Assembly: GCF_030551875.1 (NCBI RefSeq)
Contig: NZ_JAUOZU010000020.1
Location: 1 to 64,000 of the forward strand
DNA: 64,000 nt
Direction of reading: 5' to 3'
Source: Fluviirhizobium alvei
Lineage (GTDB): Bacteria > Pseudomonadota > Alphaproteobacteria > Rhizobiales > Rhizobiaceae
This document shows positions 1-8,684 of this stretch, piece after piece (positions within the stretch are counted from its first letter, which is position 1; each line of letters starts with the position of its first letter). Made by a program: the position numbers and the translations under genes. The notes beneath the pieces are model-generated. The model saw only the letters and a list, made by a program, of their open reading frames with translations, did not search any database and was not told the DNA's origin.

Positions 1-1
1 C

Positions 2-79
2 CGGGTGTTCATGAACGGCAACCGCACGGTGGTCTTCCCGGCAAGCCCCGGAAGCTATGCATCCGAACGCATGGGCTAG
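2..79 (+). CDS. C-terminal tail of an unidentified protein (partial)
   Basis: An open frame enters from the left edge and ends at a TAG after 25 codons, with a tail ending ASERMG. It is convergent with the recombinase gene that follows. Nothing in the fragment identifies a family, and it may be chance; the real gene, if any, lies outside the window. Confidence 0.3.
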   Translation, partial: RVFMNGNRTVVFPASPGSYASERMG

Positions 80-91
80 GGGATTTCCAGC

Positions 92-1243
92 TCAGTCGAG
101 CAGACGCGATGCCCGACCGCTGCGGCGCTGGGCATGGTTGTAATATTCGGACGCCTGCTGCACGGACCGGTGCCGGGACTGTTCCATCGCTTCGGGCAGC
201 GGAATGCCGCGATTGGCCGCTTCGGTGAGATAGCCCGATCGCAGCCCGTGGGCGGAATAGTCGCGCGGATCGAGACCGGCCAGTTCTGCCCGATGCTTGA
301 CGATATCGGTGATCGCCTTCGGATCCAAAGGCCGCGGCGACAGGTTGCCCCAGCGATCGATGGCGCGGAACAGGCTGCCACTTTGGATGCCTGCCGCTTT
401 CAGCCAGGCATTGAGCGCTTCGACGGGCCGGCCGGTCAGATAGACGATCTCGTCATCGCCGGCGCCGCTTGTCTTGGTTCGGCCGAGATGGATCGACAGC
501 GAGGGCAATGTGCGCCCCGCCTCGCCTTCGATCGGGGGCTCGACGGTGAGCTGTTCCATCCGGAGCGTGGCCACTTCGCTGCGGCGGCGACCACCGGACG
601 CGAACGCCAGCATGAGGATGGCGCGATCGCGGAGATCGCGCAGGTTTTGTCCATCGCAGGTGGCGAGGAGTTTCGCCAGCACATCGCCCGTCACGGCCCG
701 CGCGCTCTTGCGCTTCTTCGGTCGCGGGACGGCGCGGATCGCGAGCCGGATAGCGGATTTGAGAGCGGGCGACGAGAAGGCGCCCTCGAGACCGCGCCAT
801 TTCGTCAGCGTCGACCAGTTGGCAAGACGCCGGCGCACCGTATCGGGCGCATGGGGACCGCTTGCTTTCAGCACGCCTTCGGCGCGCAGCCTGTCCTCGA
901 CGGCGGCGGGCATGCCATGATCCGGATCGCTCAGGCGCTTTTCGGCATCCCAGAGATGATGGGCAACGAATTTCAGCAGCAGTGCTTCTGGCGCCGGCCA
1001 GGGCAGGGCATTGCCGGTGGCGGCCTGCGACCAGGCTTCCAGATAGGCAAGATCGGAAGCGAAGGCCCGGATGGTGTTAGGGCCCATGCCCTGATTGACG
1101 AGGTGCCGGAGCGTTTCGACATCCTGATCGGTCAGAAGGCCGGCGAGCGCATCACGCCGCTCGATCGGCAGGACGGCGGCGATCGTGTCGAGCTGCTCGG
1201 CGCGGCGGAAAACCGGGTCGCTTGTTGTTCGCTCAGTCCCCAT
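92..1243 (-). CDS. Site-specific tyrosine recombinase (phage integrase family)
   Basis: A DNA strand-exchange enzyme of about 383 residues. The C-terminal half carries the catalytic signature: a box I arginine in ASGGRRRSEVATLR, HGLRSG as the HxxR motif, then HRS and a tyrosine in SEYYNHA near the end. The N-terminal third looks like a SAM-like core-binding domain. I start at the ATG at 1243 rather than the upstream in-frame codon, because this ATG overlaps the stop of the toxin gene by 11 bases, giving a compact three-gene transcript antitoxin-toxin-recombinase. Such recombinases move integrative elements or resolve plasmid multimers; no attachment site was recognised. Confidence 0.85.
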   Translation of the reverse strand: MGTERTTSDPVFRRAEQLDTIAAVLPIERRDALAGLLTDQDVETLRHLVNQGMGPNTIRAFASDLAYLEAWSQAATGNALPWPAPEALLLKFVAHHLWDAEKRLSDPDHGMPAAVEDRLRAEGVLKASGPHAPDTVRRRLANWSTLTKWRGLEGAFSSPALKSAIRLAIRAVPRPKKRKSARAVTGDVLAKLLATCDGQNLRDLRDRAILMLAFASGGRRRSEVATLRMEQLTVEPPIEGEAGRTLPSLSIHLGRTKTSGAGDDEIVYLTGRPVEALNAWLKAAGIQSGSLFRAIDRWGNLSPRPLDPKAITDIVKHRAELAGLDPRDYSAHGLRSGYLTEAANRGIPLPEAMEQSRHRSVQQASEYYNHAQRRSGRASRLLD

Positions 1244-1652
1244 CGAAAGACGGCCCAAGGACAGACACACCTTCAGAGCGTGCGGCTTCCGCCAGCCGCC
1301 GGTCGAGCGTGGCAAGTGGCAGCTGCTCGATAAGGGCGAGGGCTAGATAGGCGGCATCATAGGCGCTGAGACGATATTTGCGCGACAGGCGAACCACTTC
1401 GGCATTTTCTCCGGGGCCGGCAAGCTGCAACGGCAATGCGCGTAGCCGCGCGAGCGCCGAATGAACGAAATCTGCCGAAATCCGCTCCCGTTTCTCGGCG
1501 CTCAGGAGGATGCTGCGGATCTCGTGTCGCAACAGATCAGGTGCCACGGCATCTTCCTCCGCCATGCGGGCCATGGCTTGTTCGGCTATGGCGTTCTCTT
1601 CGTCAGGCAGAAACCATGCGCCGACTATCGAGGCATCAACGACAAACGCCAT
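1233..1652 (-). CDS. vapC: PIN-domain ribonuclease toxin, VapC family
   Basis: A 139-residue PIN-domain protein, the usual VapC length. The acidic metal-binding residues can be placed: D6 in VVDAS, E44 in RHEIRS, D99 in AYDAAYLAL and D117 in TLDRRL. VapC toxins are Mg-dependent RNases that cut tRNA or rRNA and are held inactive by the cognate antitoxin. The start codon shares one base with the antitoxin stop (TGATG), typical of translational coupling in toxin-antitoxin pairs. The target RNA cannot be read from sequence. Confidence 0.88.
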   Translation of the reverse strand: MAFVVDASIVGAWFLPDEENAIAEQAMARMAEEDAVAPDLLRHEIRSILLSAEKRERISADFVHSALARLRALPLQLAGPGENAEVVRLSRKYRLSAYDAAYLALALIEQLPLATLDRRLAEAARSEGVSVLGPSFDGD

Positions 1653-1891
1653 CAGCGCCGGCCTTCCTGCTTCCAGTCCTGGATCTCTTGATGGGTGACA
1701 GGCCTGGCCTGGGCGCGAAGCGCGCGAACTGACTCGATCGCAGCCAGGCGTCGCCGACGCTCGTCCACAGCCACCAGGCGCGCGACCGGATCATTGCCGC
1801 GGGCAATGATGAAATCCTCTCCACCCTCGACGCGAGCCAGAAGTTCAGACAGATGCGTTTTGGCCTCGGCCACCTTGACGGTCACGGTCAT
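1652..1891 (-). CDS. vapB: Phd/YefM-type antitoxin of the VapBC pair
   Basis: A 79-residue protein with the Phd/YefM N-terminal DNA-binding fold signature: VKVAEAKTHLSELLARVEGGE, then FIIARG and PVARLV. The C-terminal tail (about residues 55-79) is charged and would wrap the toxin. It is first in the transcript and overlaps the toxin gene by one base. Antitoxins of this type repress their own promoter, so the inverted repeats just upstream are likely operators. Pairing with a PIN toxin rather than Doc or YoeB toxins is common. Confidence 0.85.
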   Translation of the reverse strand: MTVTVKVAEAKTHLSELLARVEGGEDFIIARGNDPVARLVAVDERRRRLAAIESVRALRAQARPVTHQEIQDWKQEGRR

Positions 1892-1951
1892 GGCAACTCT
1901 TTCTTTCCTCGTTTTGGGTGCTTGTTGCGAAGGATAAGGATGATTTCCGTA

Positions 1952-1997
1952 TTGGTCAATAGGTTGACTAACTCATATCTGATAAGAGTTACTTATC
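1952..1997. promoter_or_regulatory. Two inverted repeats upstream of vapBC
   Basis: In the AT-rich leader upstream of the antitoxin there is TTGGTCAA-TAGG-TTGACTAA (1952-1971, one mismatch) and a perfect GATAAG-AGTTA-CTTATC (1981-1997). Both are placed where an autoregulatory antitoxin-toxin complex would bind. Operator function is inferred. Confidence 0.45.
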
Positions 1998-2079
1998 GAT
2001 GGTTATAATACAAACCCGCGTTCATGTGGTGTAAGGATCTCTAGTTCTGATATAGCATTCTTTTAGGAATTCATATATC

Positions 2080-3150
2080 ATGATTTCAATGGTTTATGGC
2101 CTTAGAAGAATCAGCACCACGTCCTTGATGGAGCCGGCTTTTTGGGCGGGTATCGCACTCACGCGTCTTGATGAGCGCATCGCCCGTTCGCCGGTTGGCC
2201 AGGGATGGATCGAACGGTCTCATTTTGCTGAAGCCTGCGCCTCGCTGTGGATCGACGGCGAACTCGTCCATCTCGAGGACCTCGTCCTCCACGACGCGTT
2301 TCGCGATACCCGAACCCCCGACACACGAGCTCACCATCGCCCGCGACGTACTGCGCACCCGTCGGCGCATTTGTGGCCAGTCGCCTTATTGGGCGCTGTC
2401 ACCGGAAGGCATTCGCACGCTCCGGCAGACATCGGAGAACGCCTCGACCGGCACTGAGGCGGCGGAGGCCGCCAGCACAGTGCTAAATGCGGGTGCGATT
2501 GATCCGGAAGGGGAGGGGAAAGAAATCGATGAAGCCGAAGGGTTTCCCGGAGTCAATTATGACGCTATCGATGCGCTGCTGGCCCGATCGGCGGCGGCGA
2601 TAGAGCACGCGAGGCGTCCCGGGCGTGCTGATACCCGAGAACGAGATCCTCTCGTCTATGATCTCGACTGGGATGAAGATGCCCGCCTCGAGGAATGGCG
2701 CTCTGTGTTGCGCCAAGTCGAACACTTCCTGGCAATGCTGCAGGCGATTGTTGCCCTTGATGCCTGGAACGAGCTTGCCGTCCTCCAGCACGCCCCCTGG
2801 CTTGGCCGGCTGTTTGCCGCGTCCATCCTACGGCAGGCCGGCATCGAGATCGCGGAACCCGGCTGCTCGCCATCGCTCACGGTCTTTCGGCAGTCGCCGG
2901 GATCGGGCTGAAGGAGCATGACCGGCTGGCGCTTGCGATAATGATGATGGATCGAAAACTGGACGGGCGCCGGACATCTTCGAAGCTGCCGGAACTGGTC
3001 GAGCTGATCATGGCAAGACCGTTGGTGTCGGCGGGCATGGTGGCGGAAACGCTTAACGTGACGCCGCAGGTAGCGCGGCGGATCGTGTTGGAGCTCGGCC
3101 TCAGGGAGATGACGGGGAGGGGGAGGTTTCTGGCGTGGGGCGTACTTTAG
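2080..3150 (+). pseudogene. Broken RHE_PE00001/DUF1612 helix-turn-helix protein
   Basis: Three frames together read as one protein of the rhizobial DUF1612 plus HTH family. The N-terminal part ([19 protein letters not shown], then [15 protein letters not shown]) is in one frame and switches near 2320 to a second frame ([17 protein letters not shown], later [16 protein letters not shown]). After GIEIAE near 2855 a third frame resumes with TRLLAI and continues through [10 protein letters not shown] to the HTH-like C-terminus (SAGMVAETLNVTPQVARRIV). Compared with intact relatives as I remember them, about 30 codons are missing at the second junction. The family is common on rhizobial plasmids; its function is not established. 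Confidence 0.8.
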
Positions 3151-3260
3151 CGGGCCAAGCTGGAGGCGGACTATCGCCAGCACATCCGGAGCCGTTCGCT
3201 CAGTCCGAAATAGGATATCGTCACGTTGGGCGCTAACCGCGCAAATTGCAGACGTGCGCT

Positions 3261-4272
3261 CTAGGTGTTTGATCCCGGACTTTAATGGTGCATTGTTTTC
3301 CCTCGATTGGAAGGAAGCTCTATGGGCCAAGTTCTACAGGGTCGCGCGACAACGACAGAGGCAATCCGTCGAGCAATACAAAATAGTCAAGAGAGCCTGA
3401 GAGCGCTCTCAAAGCGGTATGGGATCAACTCGAAGACTGTAGCCAAGTGGAAGAAGCGCACATCGATTGCCGATTTGGCGACCGGGCCGAAGGAACCGCA
3501 TTCGACAGTCTTGAGCCCGGAGGAGGAGGCCGTGATTGTCGCCTTCCGCAGGCGCACGCTGCTACCGCTCGATGATTGTCTCTACGCTCTTCAGCCAACA
3601 ATCCCGCATCTGACGCGCTCGTCCTTACATCGATGCCTACAGCGCCATGACATTTCACGACTGCCGGATGTCGAGGGCGACAAGGAGCCAAAAAAGAAGC
3701 TCAAGAGTTACCCCATTGGCTGCTTTCACATCGATATCGCTGAAGTCCAGACCGCTGTGGACAAGCTCTATCTGTTTGTGGCCATTGATAGAACGTCCAA
3801 GTTTGCCTTCGTCGAGCTTTACGCCAAAGCCGGAAAGATGAATGCAGCCCAATTCCTGCGCAATCTGGTCAAGGCTGTGCCCTATGCCATCCATACGATT
3901 CTCACGGACAACGGCATTCAGTTCAACAAGCGGGCCTGCGATCTCTACGCCTTCCATCACATCTGCGACCGGGTCTGTGACGAGATGGGAATTGAGCATC
4001 GGCTGACCAAGGTAAAGCATCCATGGACCAATGGGCAGGTCGAGCGAATGAACCGAACCATCAAGGATGCGACCGTCAAGTGCTTCCACTACGACGATCA
4101 CGAACAGCTCCAAAAGCATCTCGCCGACTTCATCGATGCCTATAACTTCGGGCGAAGGTTAAAGACACTCAAAAGCCTCACGCCCTACGAGTTCATCTGT
4201 AAACGATGGACTTTGGAGCCGGATCGTTTCATCATTTATCCGATCCATCAAATGCCGGGACTAAACACCCAG
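3261..4272 (+). mobile_element. IS481-family insertion sequence with terminal inverted repeats
   Basis: The transposase gene is bounded by imperfect inverted repeats. The left end (3261-3288) begins CTAGGTGTTTGATCCCGG, and the reverse complement of the right end (about 4245-4272) begins CTGGGTGTTTAGTCCCGG; similarity continues another ten bases inward with few mismatches. I see no clear target-site duplication, so the exact ends are uncertain by a few bases. Confidence 0.75.
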
Positions 4273-4305
4273 ATGAAACAGACTGGTTTCTCGACAGGCC
4301 AATGA
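3322..4305 (+). CDS. IS481-family DDE transposase
   Basis: A 327-residue transposase. An N-terminal helix-turn-helix (ESLRALSKRYGINSKTVAKW, about residues 24-43) precedes an rve integrase core. The acidic triad can be placed at D138 (FHIDIAEV), D196 (LTDNGIQF) and E241 (GQVERMNR). The ATG at 3322 is preceded by AAGGAAG; an in-frame TTG five codons earlier is less likely. The reading frame crosses the right inverted repeat: the usual end of this subfamily (MPGLNT) is followed by eleven extra residues encoded by flanking DNA, so the original stop is not used here. Probably still functional. Confidence 0.88.
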   Translation: MGQVLQGRATTTEAIRRAIQNSQESLRALSKRYGINSKTVAKWKKRTSIADLATGPKEPHSTVLSPEEEAVIVAFRRRTLLPLDDCLYALQPTIPHLTRSSLHRCLQRHDISRLPDVEGDKEPKKKLKSYPIGCFHIDIAEVQTAVDKLYLFVAIDRTSKFAFVELYAKAGKMNAAQFLRNLVKAVPYAIHTILTDNGIQFNKRACDLYAFHHICDRVCDEMGIEHRLTKVKHPWTNGQVERMNRTIKDATVKCFHYDDHEQLQKHLADFIDAYNFGRRLKTLKSLTPYEFICKRWTLEPDRFIIYPIHQMPGLNTQMKQTGFSTGQ

Positions 4306-4658
4306 TGCCGACAGTATTCGGGGCCTCATCAATCCGACTGGTAGGGCAATTGTGCCCGGCCGAACATTCGAAAGGCCCCATCCGCAATTTCTGCGTTGGC
4401 ACCGGGAAAACTGTTTCAAAAATTGAGCCTAGCCAGGAACTGGCCGGTTCCGCGGTTCTGTCATCATCAAGACCGCAATCTGGATAAAACAGGCGCGAGA
4501 TGCGCCGTGGAACGCTACCCAGCCATGTTGGGTTGACCCGCCGTTGCAGCCTAACCAGCCGGTGCGGTGATGGGCAGGTCCGGCCTTTTTCATCCAGCGC
4601 CCTTCATCGAGCTCTTTGGTGCGTTACCGATGCTCTTTGCGCATTTCCTTGTCTTGCC
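4306..4658. other. Gap between the IS element and the thiolase gene; no gene recognised
   Basis: About 350 bases hold no convincing gene. One short plus-strand stretch (about 4330-4425) reads through conserved-looking residues (NPTGRAIVPGRTFERPHPQF) and may be the tail of a gene destroyed by the IS insertion, but I do not recognise the family. The thiolase operon ends into this gap from the right. Confidence 0.4.
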
Positions 4659-5855
4659 TCATGCTCCACCAAGAATGGTGATGGAGCAGACATTCTGGGC
4701 CGGCCCGCCGCCGAGATTATGGGTCAATGCCTGTTTCGGATCTTTAAGCTGGCGATTTCCGGCCTGGCCGGTCAGTTGCAGCCAGGCTTCATAGAGCATG
4801 CGCAGGCCCGATGCGCCGACCGGATGGCCAAAACATTTCAGACCGCCATCGATCTGGCAGGGCAGGCTTCCATCCGCATCATAGAGACCGTCGAGCATGT
4901 CCTTCCAGGCACGCCCCTCGGCGCTGAGGCCGAGATCCTCAAGTGTCACCAGTTCGGTGATCGAGAAACAATCATGCAGTTCCGCCATGCCGATGCTGGC
5001 GCGCGGATCGGCGATGCCTGCCTCCTGATAGGCGCGCGCGGCGGCGATGCGGGCCGTGTGGACATAGGTTCCATCCCATTGCGCCTGCTGCGCTTCCCAG
5101 CCGTTCGAGGTCACGACCTGGATTGCCTTGATCAGCACCGGCGCAGTCTTGCCGAGGCTGCGGGCGATGTCCGGCGTCGTGACGATGGCGCAGGCGGCGC
5201 CATCGGAAACCGGGCAGCAGTCGAACAGGCCGAGCGGTTCGGCAACCAGGGGCGCATTCATCGCCTGTTCGATGGTGATCGCCTTGCGCAGGTGTGCATT
5301 CGGATTGCTGATCGCATTGGCATGGCTTTTCATCGATGTATGTGCCATGGCGCGCTTCAGATCATCGCGCGAAATGCCATGCTTTGTCGCATAGGCGCGC
5401 GCGAGCTGGGAAAAATTGCCGGGATTGGTGTGGGTCGGCAGATACATTGGCGCAAAGGTGCCGCGGGATGCGGTGGGCAGACCGGCAAAGCCGGTATCCT
5501 TGAGCTTCTCCACCCCGACCGCGAGCGCGATATCGACCGCGCCCGAAGCGACAGCGTAGACGGCGCCGCGAAAGGCCTCGGTGCCGCCGGCGCAGAAATT
5601 CTCGACGCGCGTGACGCCGACATTGGGCAGACGCAGGGCTTGCGCCATCGGCGTCCCGGCCTTGCCGGCGCCGATATCGTCATAGTGGGAGGAATACCAG
5701 GCCGCGCCGATCATCGAAGGGTCGATGCCGGCCCGATCGAGCGCCTCGAGATAGGCCTCGCACATCAATTCATCCTGGGAGACATCCCACCGTTCGCCGA
5801 AGCGTGAACACCCCATCGAGAGAATGGTGACCCGATCCTTGATTCCGCTAGCCAT
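4659..5855 (-). CDS. SCPx-like thiolase (CoA-ester carbon-carbon cleavage)
   Basis: A 398-residue thiolase-fold enzyme. The nucleophile is C88 in VENFCAGGTEAF. The second motif is HDCF (294-297), as in sterol-carrier-protein-x thiolases, instead of the NEAF of biosynthetic thiolases, and CFGHPVGASG (341-350) gives the catalytic histidine. It lies three bases downstream of the HMG-CoA-synthase-like gene in the same transcript, so the two probably form a complex. In ibuprofen degradation an SCPx thiolase (IpfD) with a DUF35 partner cleaves a ring-dihydroxylated aryl-propionyl-CoA. The Rieske dioxygenase, CoA ligase and racemase in this cluster make that role the leading guess; steroid or beta-oxidation thiolysis are alternatives. 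Confidence 0.82.
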   Translation of the reverse strand: MASGIKDRVTILSMGCSRFGERWDVSQDELMCEAYLEALDRAGIDPSMIGAAWYSSHYDDIGAGKAGTPMAQALRLPNVGVTRVENFCAGGTEAFRGAVYAVASGAVDIALAVGVEKLKDTGFAGLPTASRGTFAPMYLPTHTNPGNFSQLARAYATKHGISRDDLKRAMAHTSMKSHANAISNPNAHLRKAITIEQAMNAPLVAEPLGLFDCCPVSDGAACAIVTTPDIARSLGKTAPVLIKAIQVVTSNGWEAQQAQWDGTYVHTARIAAARAYQEAGIADPRASIGMAELHDCFSITELVTLEDLGLSAEGRAWKDMLDGLYDADGSLPCQIDGGLKCFGHPVGASGLRMLYEAWLQLTGQAGNRQLKDPKQALTHNLGGGPAQNVCSITILGGA

Positions 5856-5858
5856 GGT

Positions 5859-7313
5859 CTATTCCCCTCCGGTTCGGCTCGATTGCGTGTCGGCGGCGAT
5901 CGCCTTCCAGAAATAGCGGCGGAAGCCGGTTCGTTCGTCGATATCCTTTATGCGGAAGACAAAGCGAACCGCGTCGCCAGCCTTCAGCTGGTCGGCACCC
6001 GGATCGGTGAAATCCATCATCAGGCGGCCGTCGCCATTGAAGTCGACAAGCCCGTAACAGTTGGGCGGATGGCGCGAAAAGGCGAGGAGATCGGCAGTGG
6101 ATGTGGCGATGGTGCCGCCCCGATCGGCCAGCGGATAGGGCTCCAGCGCATCGACATCGAGGCCTTCGCGCGTTGCGGCTATGCGCGACGGCGGGAACTG
6201 GATGGTGCCAGTCTGGCGGTTGCGCCCGCCGACGAAGCCGAGCAGCTCCTCCGACCGCCGATAGGCCGTCGTCAGGGCTTCATTGACCTGCACCCTGCCG
6301 CGGAGACCGCGATCCCATTCGAGCATGCCGCGAAAGATTGCCAGCTTGAGGTAATTCCGTTCGGGCAGGCCGCTTTTTATCTGGCGTGAGACCTGCGGCA
6401 CCATGGTGGCGATTGCCGGCCCGGCCTCGAAGATGAGTGCTGTCGCCCCCTGGCCGAATTCGGCGACCAGAACCTTTTCTCCCGGTTTCATTCCCTCCAT
6501 GGCTCCGGCGAGCATGAGAAGCGCATGGGCCGATCCGGTATCGCCGCAATCCGCGGCAAGATCGGAGGCGAGGCGGGCGTGACCGAGCCCGGATGCCTGA
6601 CCCACAGCCTTGGCACAGCCGGCGATGGTGCTCGGCAGCACGAAATGGTCGATCTCCGTCGGGGAGAGGTTCGCGGCCTTGAGCGCCGCAGAAATGGCCT
6701 CGGGCACGATCTTCAGATAGCCCTCTTCCCGGATCCATCTCTCTTCCCATTCGAGGGCGAAATCGCGTCCGGTCGCGCGGTATCTATCGGCGAAAGGCCG
6801 GGTGATGGAACTGCCGCCAAGAAAGCACAGCAGGCCGTCGCCCGATGGCTCGACAAGAACCGCAGCCGCGCCATCGCCCGATTTGCTTTCCGAACTGCTG
6901 CCTGCCGGATGTTTCGGGATCTCTGCCGCGACAACAAGGCTCGTCTGGCCCTGTTCGAGCGCCTGATGAAGGGCGATTAGGCCGGCGCGGCGCGTGCTTG
7001 TCGTATCCTCGGTGAGGCAGTTTCTACCCAGCCGCAAGGCGCCATGCACGAGAACGGCGTTCTGAAATTCGGCAAAGGGCGCGGTCATCGAGGCGAAAAC
7101 CAGCCGCCGAACGGTATCGGGCATCTGGTCCGCCAGACAGTTGCGGGCCGCCTCGACCGCCATGGTGACGCTGTCCTCGTCCCAGAAGGCGAGGCTGCGT
7201 GATCCTTTTCCAGTGCCTGCAGACGAAGTCAGCCATCCCATGGCCTGGGCGATTGCGGCCCGCTCGAGCCGCATCTTCGGCAGATAGGTTCCGATCGACG
7301 AAATAGCGACCAC
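5859..7313 (-). CDS. HMG-CoA-synthase-like protein fused to an OB-fold (DUF35-type) domain
   Basis: A 484-residue fusion. Residues about 1-330 follow the HMG-CoA synthase/FabH-like thiolase fold (ISSIGTYLP at the start, GDTGSAHALL as the GNTxSA-like motif). Residues about 370-475 look like the OB-fold part of DUF35 proteins (NCYGLVDFNGDGRLMMDF, VRFVFRIKDID). The position of the catalytic cysteine appears to be R108 (DTTSTRRAG where relatives have a C before K-A-G), and the FHxP histidine region reads HFVLPST, so condensing activity is doubtful. In archaea a thiolase, an HMG-CoA synthase and a DUF35 scaffold form one complex; here two of those parts are fused and sit next to the thiolase. A structural or CoA-substrate docking partner is the likely role. 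Confidence 0.75.
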   Translation of the reverse strand: MVAISSIGTYLPKMRLERAAIAQAMGWLTSSAGTGKGSRSLAFWDEDSVTMAVEAARNCLADQMPDTVRRLVFASMTAPFAEFQNAVLVHGALRLGRNCLTEDTTSTRRAGLIALHQALEQGQTSLVVAAEIPKHPAGSSSESKSGDGAAAVLVEPSGDGLLCFLGGSSITRPFADRYRATGRDFALEWEERWIREEGYLKIVPEAISAALKAANLSPTEIDHFVLPSTIAGCAKAVGQASGLGHARLASDLAADCGDTGSAHALLMLAGAMEGMKPGEKVLVAEFGQGATALIFEAGPAIATMVPQVSRQIKSGLPERNYLKLAIFRGMLEWDRGLRGRVQVNEALTTAYRRSEELLGFVGGRNRQTGTIQFPPSRIAATREGLDVDALEPYPLADRGGTIATSTADLLAFSRHPPNCYGLVDFNGDGRLMMDFTDPGADQLKAGDAVRFVFRIKDIDERTGFRRYFWKAIAADTQSSRTGGE

Positions 7314-7399
7314 GATTTCCCCCCGTTTCCGCGCCTGCCGGGTGGATCACTCCATCCGTTCCTCCGGCGCGCCAGCAGTTGCATCTTGTCAAGTCTCGA

Positions 7400-7425
7400 T
7401 ATAATAGTCAGAACGGTCGGTCAAC
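7400..7425 (+). promoter_or_regulatory. Promoter -10 and TetR-type operator (site A)
   Basis: A perfect TATAAT (7400-7405) is followed four bases later by AGAACGGTCGGTCAAC (7410-7425), one of four copies of the same operator in this cluster. It lies between the divergent thiolase operon and the ferredoxin reductase gene, so binding could control both. Confidence 0.65.
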
Positions 7426-7447
7426 TAATAACTTATCGGGGAGCGGA

Positions 7448-8659
7448 ATGGGTCGGGAACGGGTTGTGATAATCGGGGCAGGGCAGGCCGGTGAATCGGT
7501 CGCCATGGGCTTGCGGGCCGGAGGTTATGGTGGCGACATCCTGCTGGTTGGCGAGGAACCCTATCTGCCCTACCAGCGCCCGCCGCTGTCGAAGAAATAC
7601 CTCTCCGGCGAATGGGACCGTGAACGGTTGCTGTTGCGGCCCGACGACTTCTGGCGCCGGATGGAGATCGAGGTCGTGACCGGAAAGGCTGTGACGGCTG
7701 TCGATGCCGAACGCCGTACGGTCGCGATCGATGGAAGTACGGTCGGCTGGAGCAAGCTTGCCTTTGCAACGGGAACCGAGCCGCGCCCGATGCCGGACGG
7801 GTTTGCCAGGCTGCGAGCCGTGTACCGTCTGCGAACGATCGATGATGTCGATCGGCTCCGCCCCGATTTTCAGCCAGGCAAGCGGCTTCTCGTCATCGGT
7901 GGCGGCTATATCGGCCTCGAGACTGCTGCGGTCGCAGCCATGGCGGGTCTCGATGTCACCGTTATCGAACGGGCGTCGCGCATTCTCGAGCGGGTTGCCT
8001 GCTCACGCACGTCGGATCATTTCCGTGCACTTCATCAGTCGAAAGGTGTCAGACTCATTGAAAACGGTGCAATTGCCTCCGTTTCGAGCCAGGACGGACA
8101 GCTGACCGGACTGACGCTTGCGGATGGCGAGTCGCTGGCAGCCGATCTTGCCGTGGTCGGGGTCGGTGTGTTGCCGCGCATCGATCTCGCTGAACGCGCC
8201 GGCCTCCACTGTGACAATGGCATCGTCGTCGATCTCCATGGCCGCGCGTCGAAAGAGGGGATCTGGGCTGCCGGCGATTGTGCGAACTTTCCGTTCGGGG
8301 GCCTGCAGACACGGCTCGAAAGCGTTCAGAATGCCGTCGATCTGGCCGAGATCGTTGCGGATGACATGCTGGGCAAGACCCGGGATTACAAGCCGGTTCC
8401 CTGGTTCTGGTCCGACCAGTATGACACCAAGCTGCAGATCGTCGGTCTCAATCGCAGCTATGATTCAGTGGTGGCGAAGCGGGCCGAGCGGACCTTTGCG
8501 CACTGGTATCTCCGCGATGGCGTGGCGGTTGCCGTCGATACGATCAACGACGGGCGCACCTATATGGCGGCCCGGAAACTGTTCGAGAAAGGCGTCAAAA
8601 TCACCGCGGAGGATCTGGCGCGGCCGGATTTCGACCCGGTCACGCTGCTGCGCGGATGA
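7448..8659 (+). CDS. FAD-dependent ferredoxin-NAD(P)H reductase of the Rieske oxygenase system
   Basis: A 403-residue flavoprotein of the ferredoxin/rubredoxin reductase type (BphA4, CamA, ThcD relatives). It has the FAD-binding GAGQAG near the N-terminus, PYQRPPLSKKYL (the FAD-contacting loop), a second Rossmann motif GGGYIGLETA for NAD(P)H, and GIWAAGDCA for the flavin. The ATG at 7448 follows GGGGAG at good spacing. It would pass electrons from NAD(P)H to the [2Fe-2S] ferredoxin at 13017-13331 and on to the Rieske dioxygenase. It stands alone behind operator site A. Confidence 0.9.
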   Translation: MGRERVVIIGAGQAGESVAMGLRAGGYGGDILLVGEEPYLPYQRPPLSKKYLSGEWDRERLLLRPDDFWRRMEIEVVTGKAVTAVDAERRTVAIDGSTVGWSKLAFATGTEPRPMPDGFARLRAVYRLRTIDDVDRLRPDFQPGKRLLVIGGGYIGLETAAVAAMAGLDVTVIERASRILERVACSRTSDHFRALHQSKGVRLIENGAIASVSSQDGQLTGLTLADGESLAADLAVVGVGVLPRIDLAERAGLHCDNGIVVDLHGRASKEGIWAAGDCANFPFGGLQTRLESVQNAVDLAEIVADDMLGKTRDYKPVPWFWSDQYDTKLQIVGLNRSYDSVVAKRAERTFAHWYLRDGVAVAVDTINDGRTYMAARKLFEKGVKITAEDLARPDFDPVTLLRG

Positions 8660-8684
8660 AGCCGGCTTCCCGCCAGCCGTTCCG

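Noticed and set aside
134-1333. 399-codon plus-strand frame opposite the recombinase
   Set aside because: No family features; the recombinase on the other strand carries the full catalytic signature.
4500-5807. 435-codon plus-strand frame opposite the thiolase
   Set aside because: A shadow frame with no motifs.
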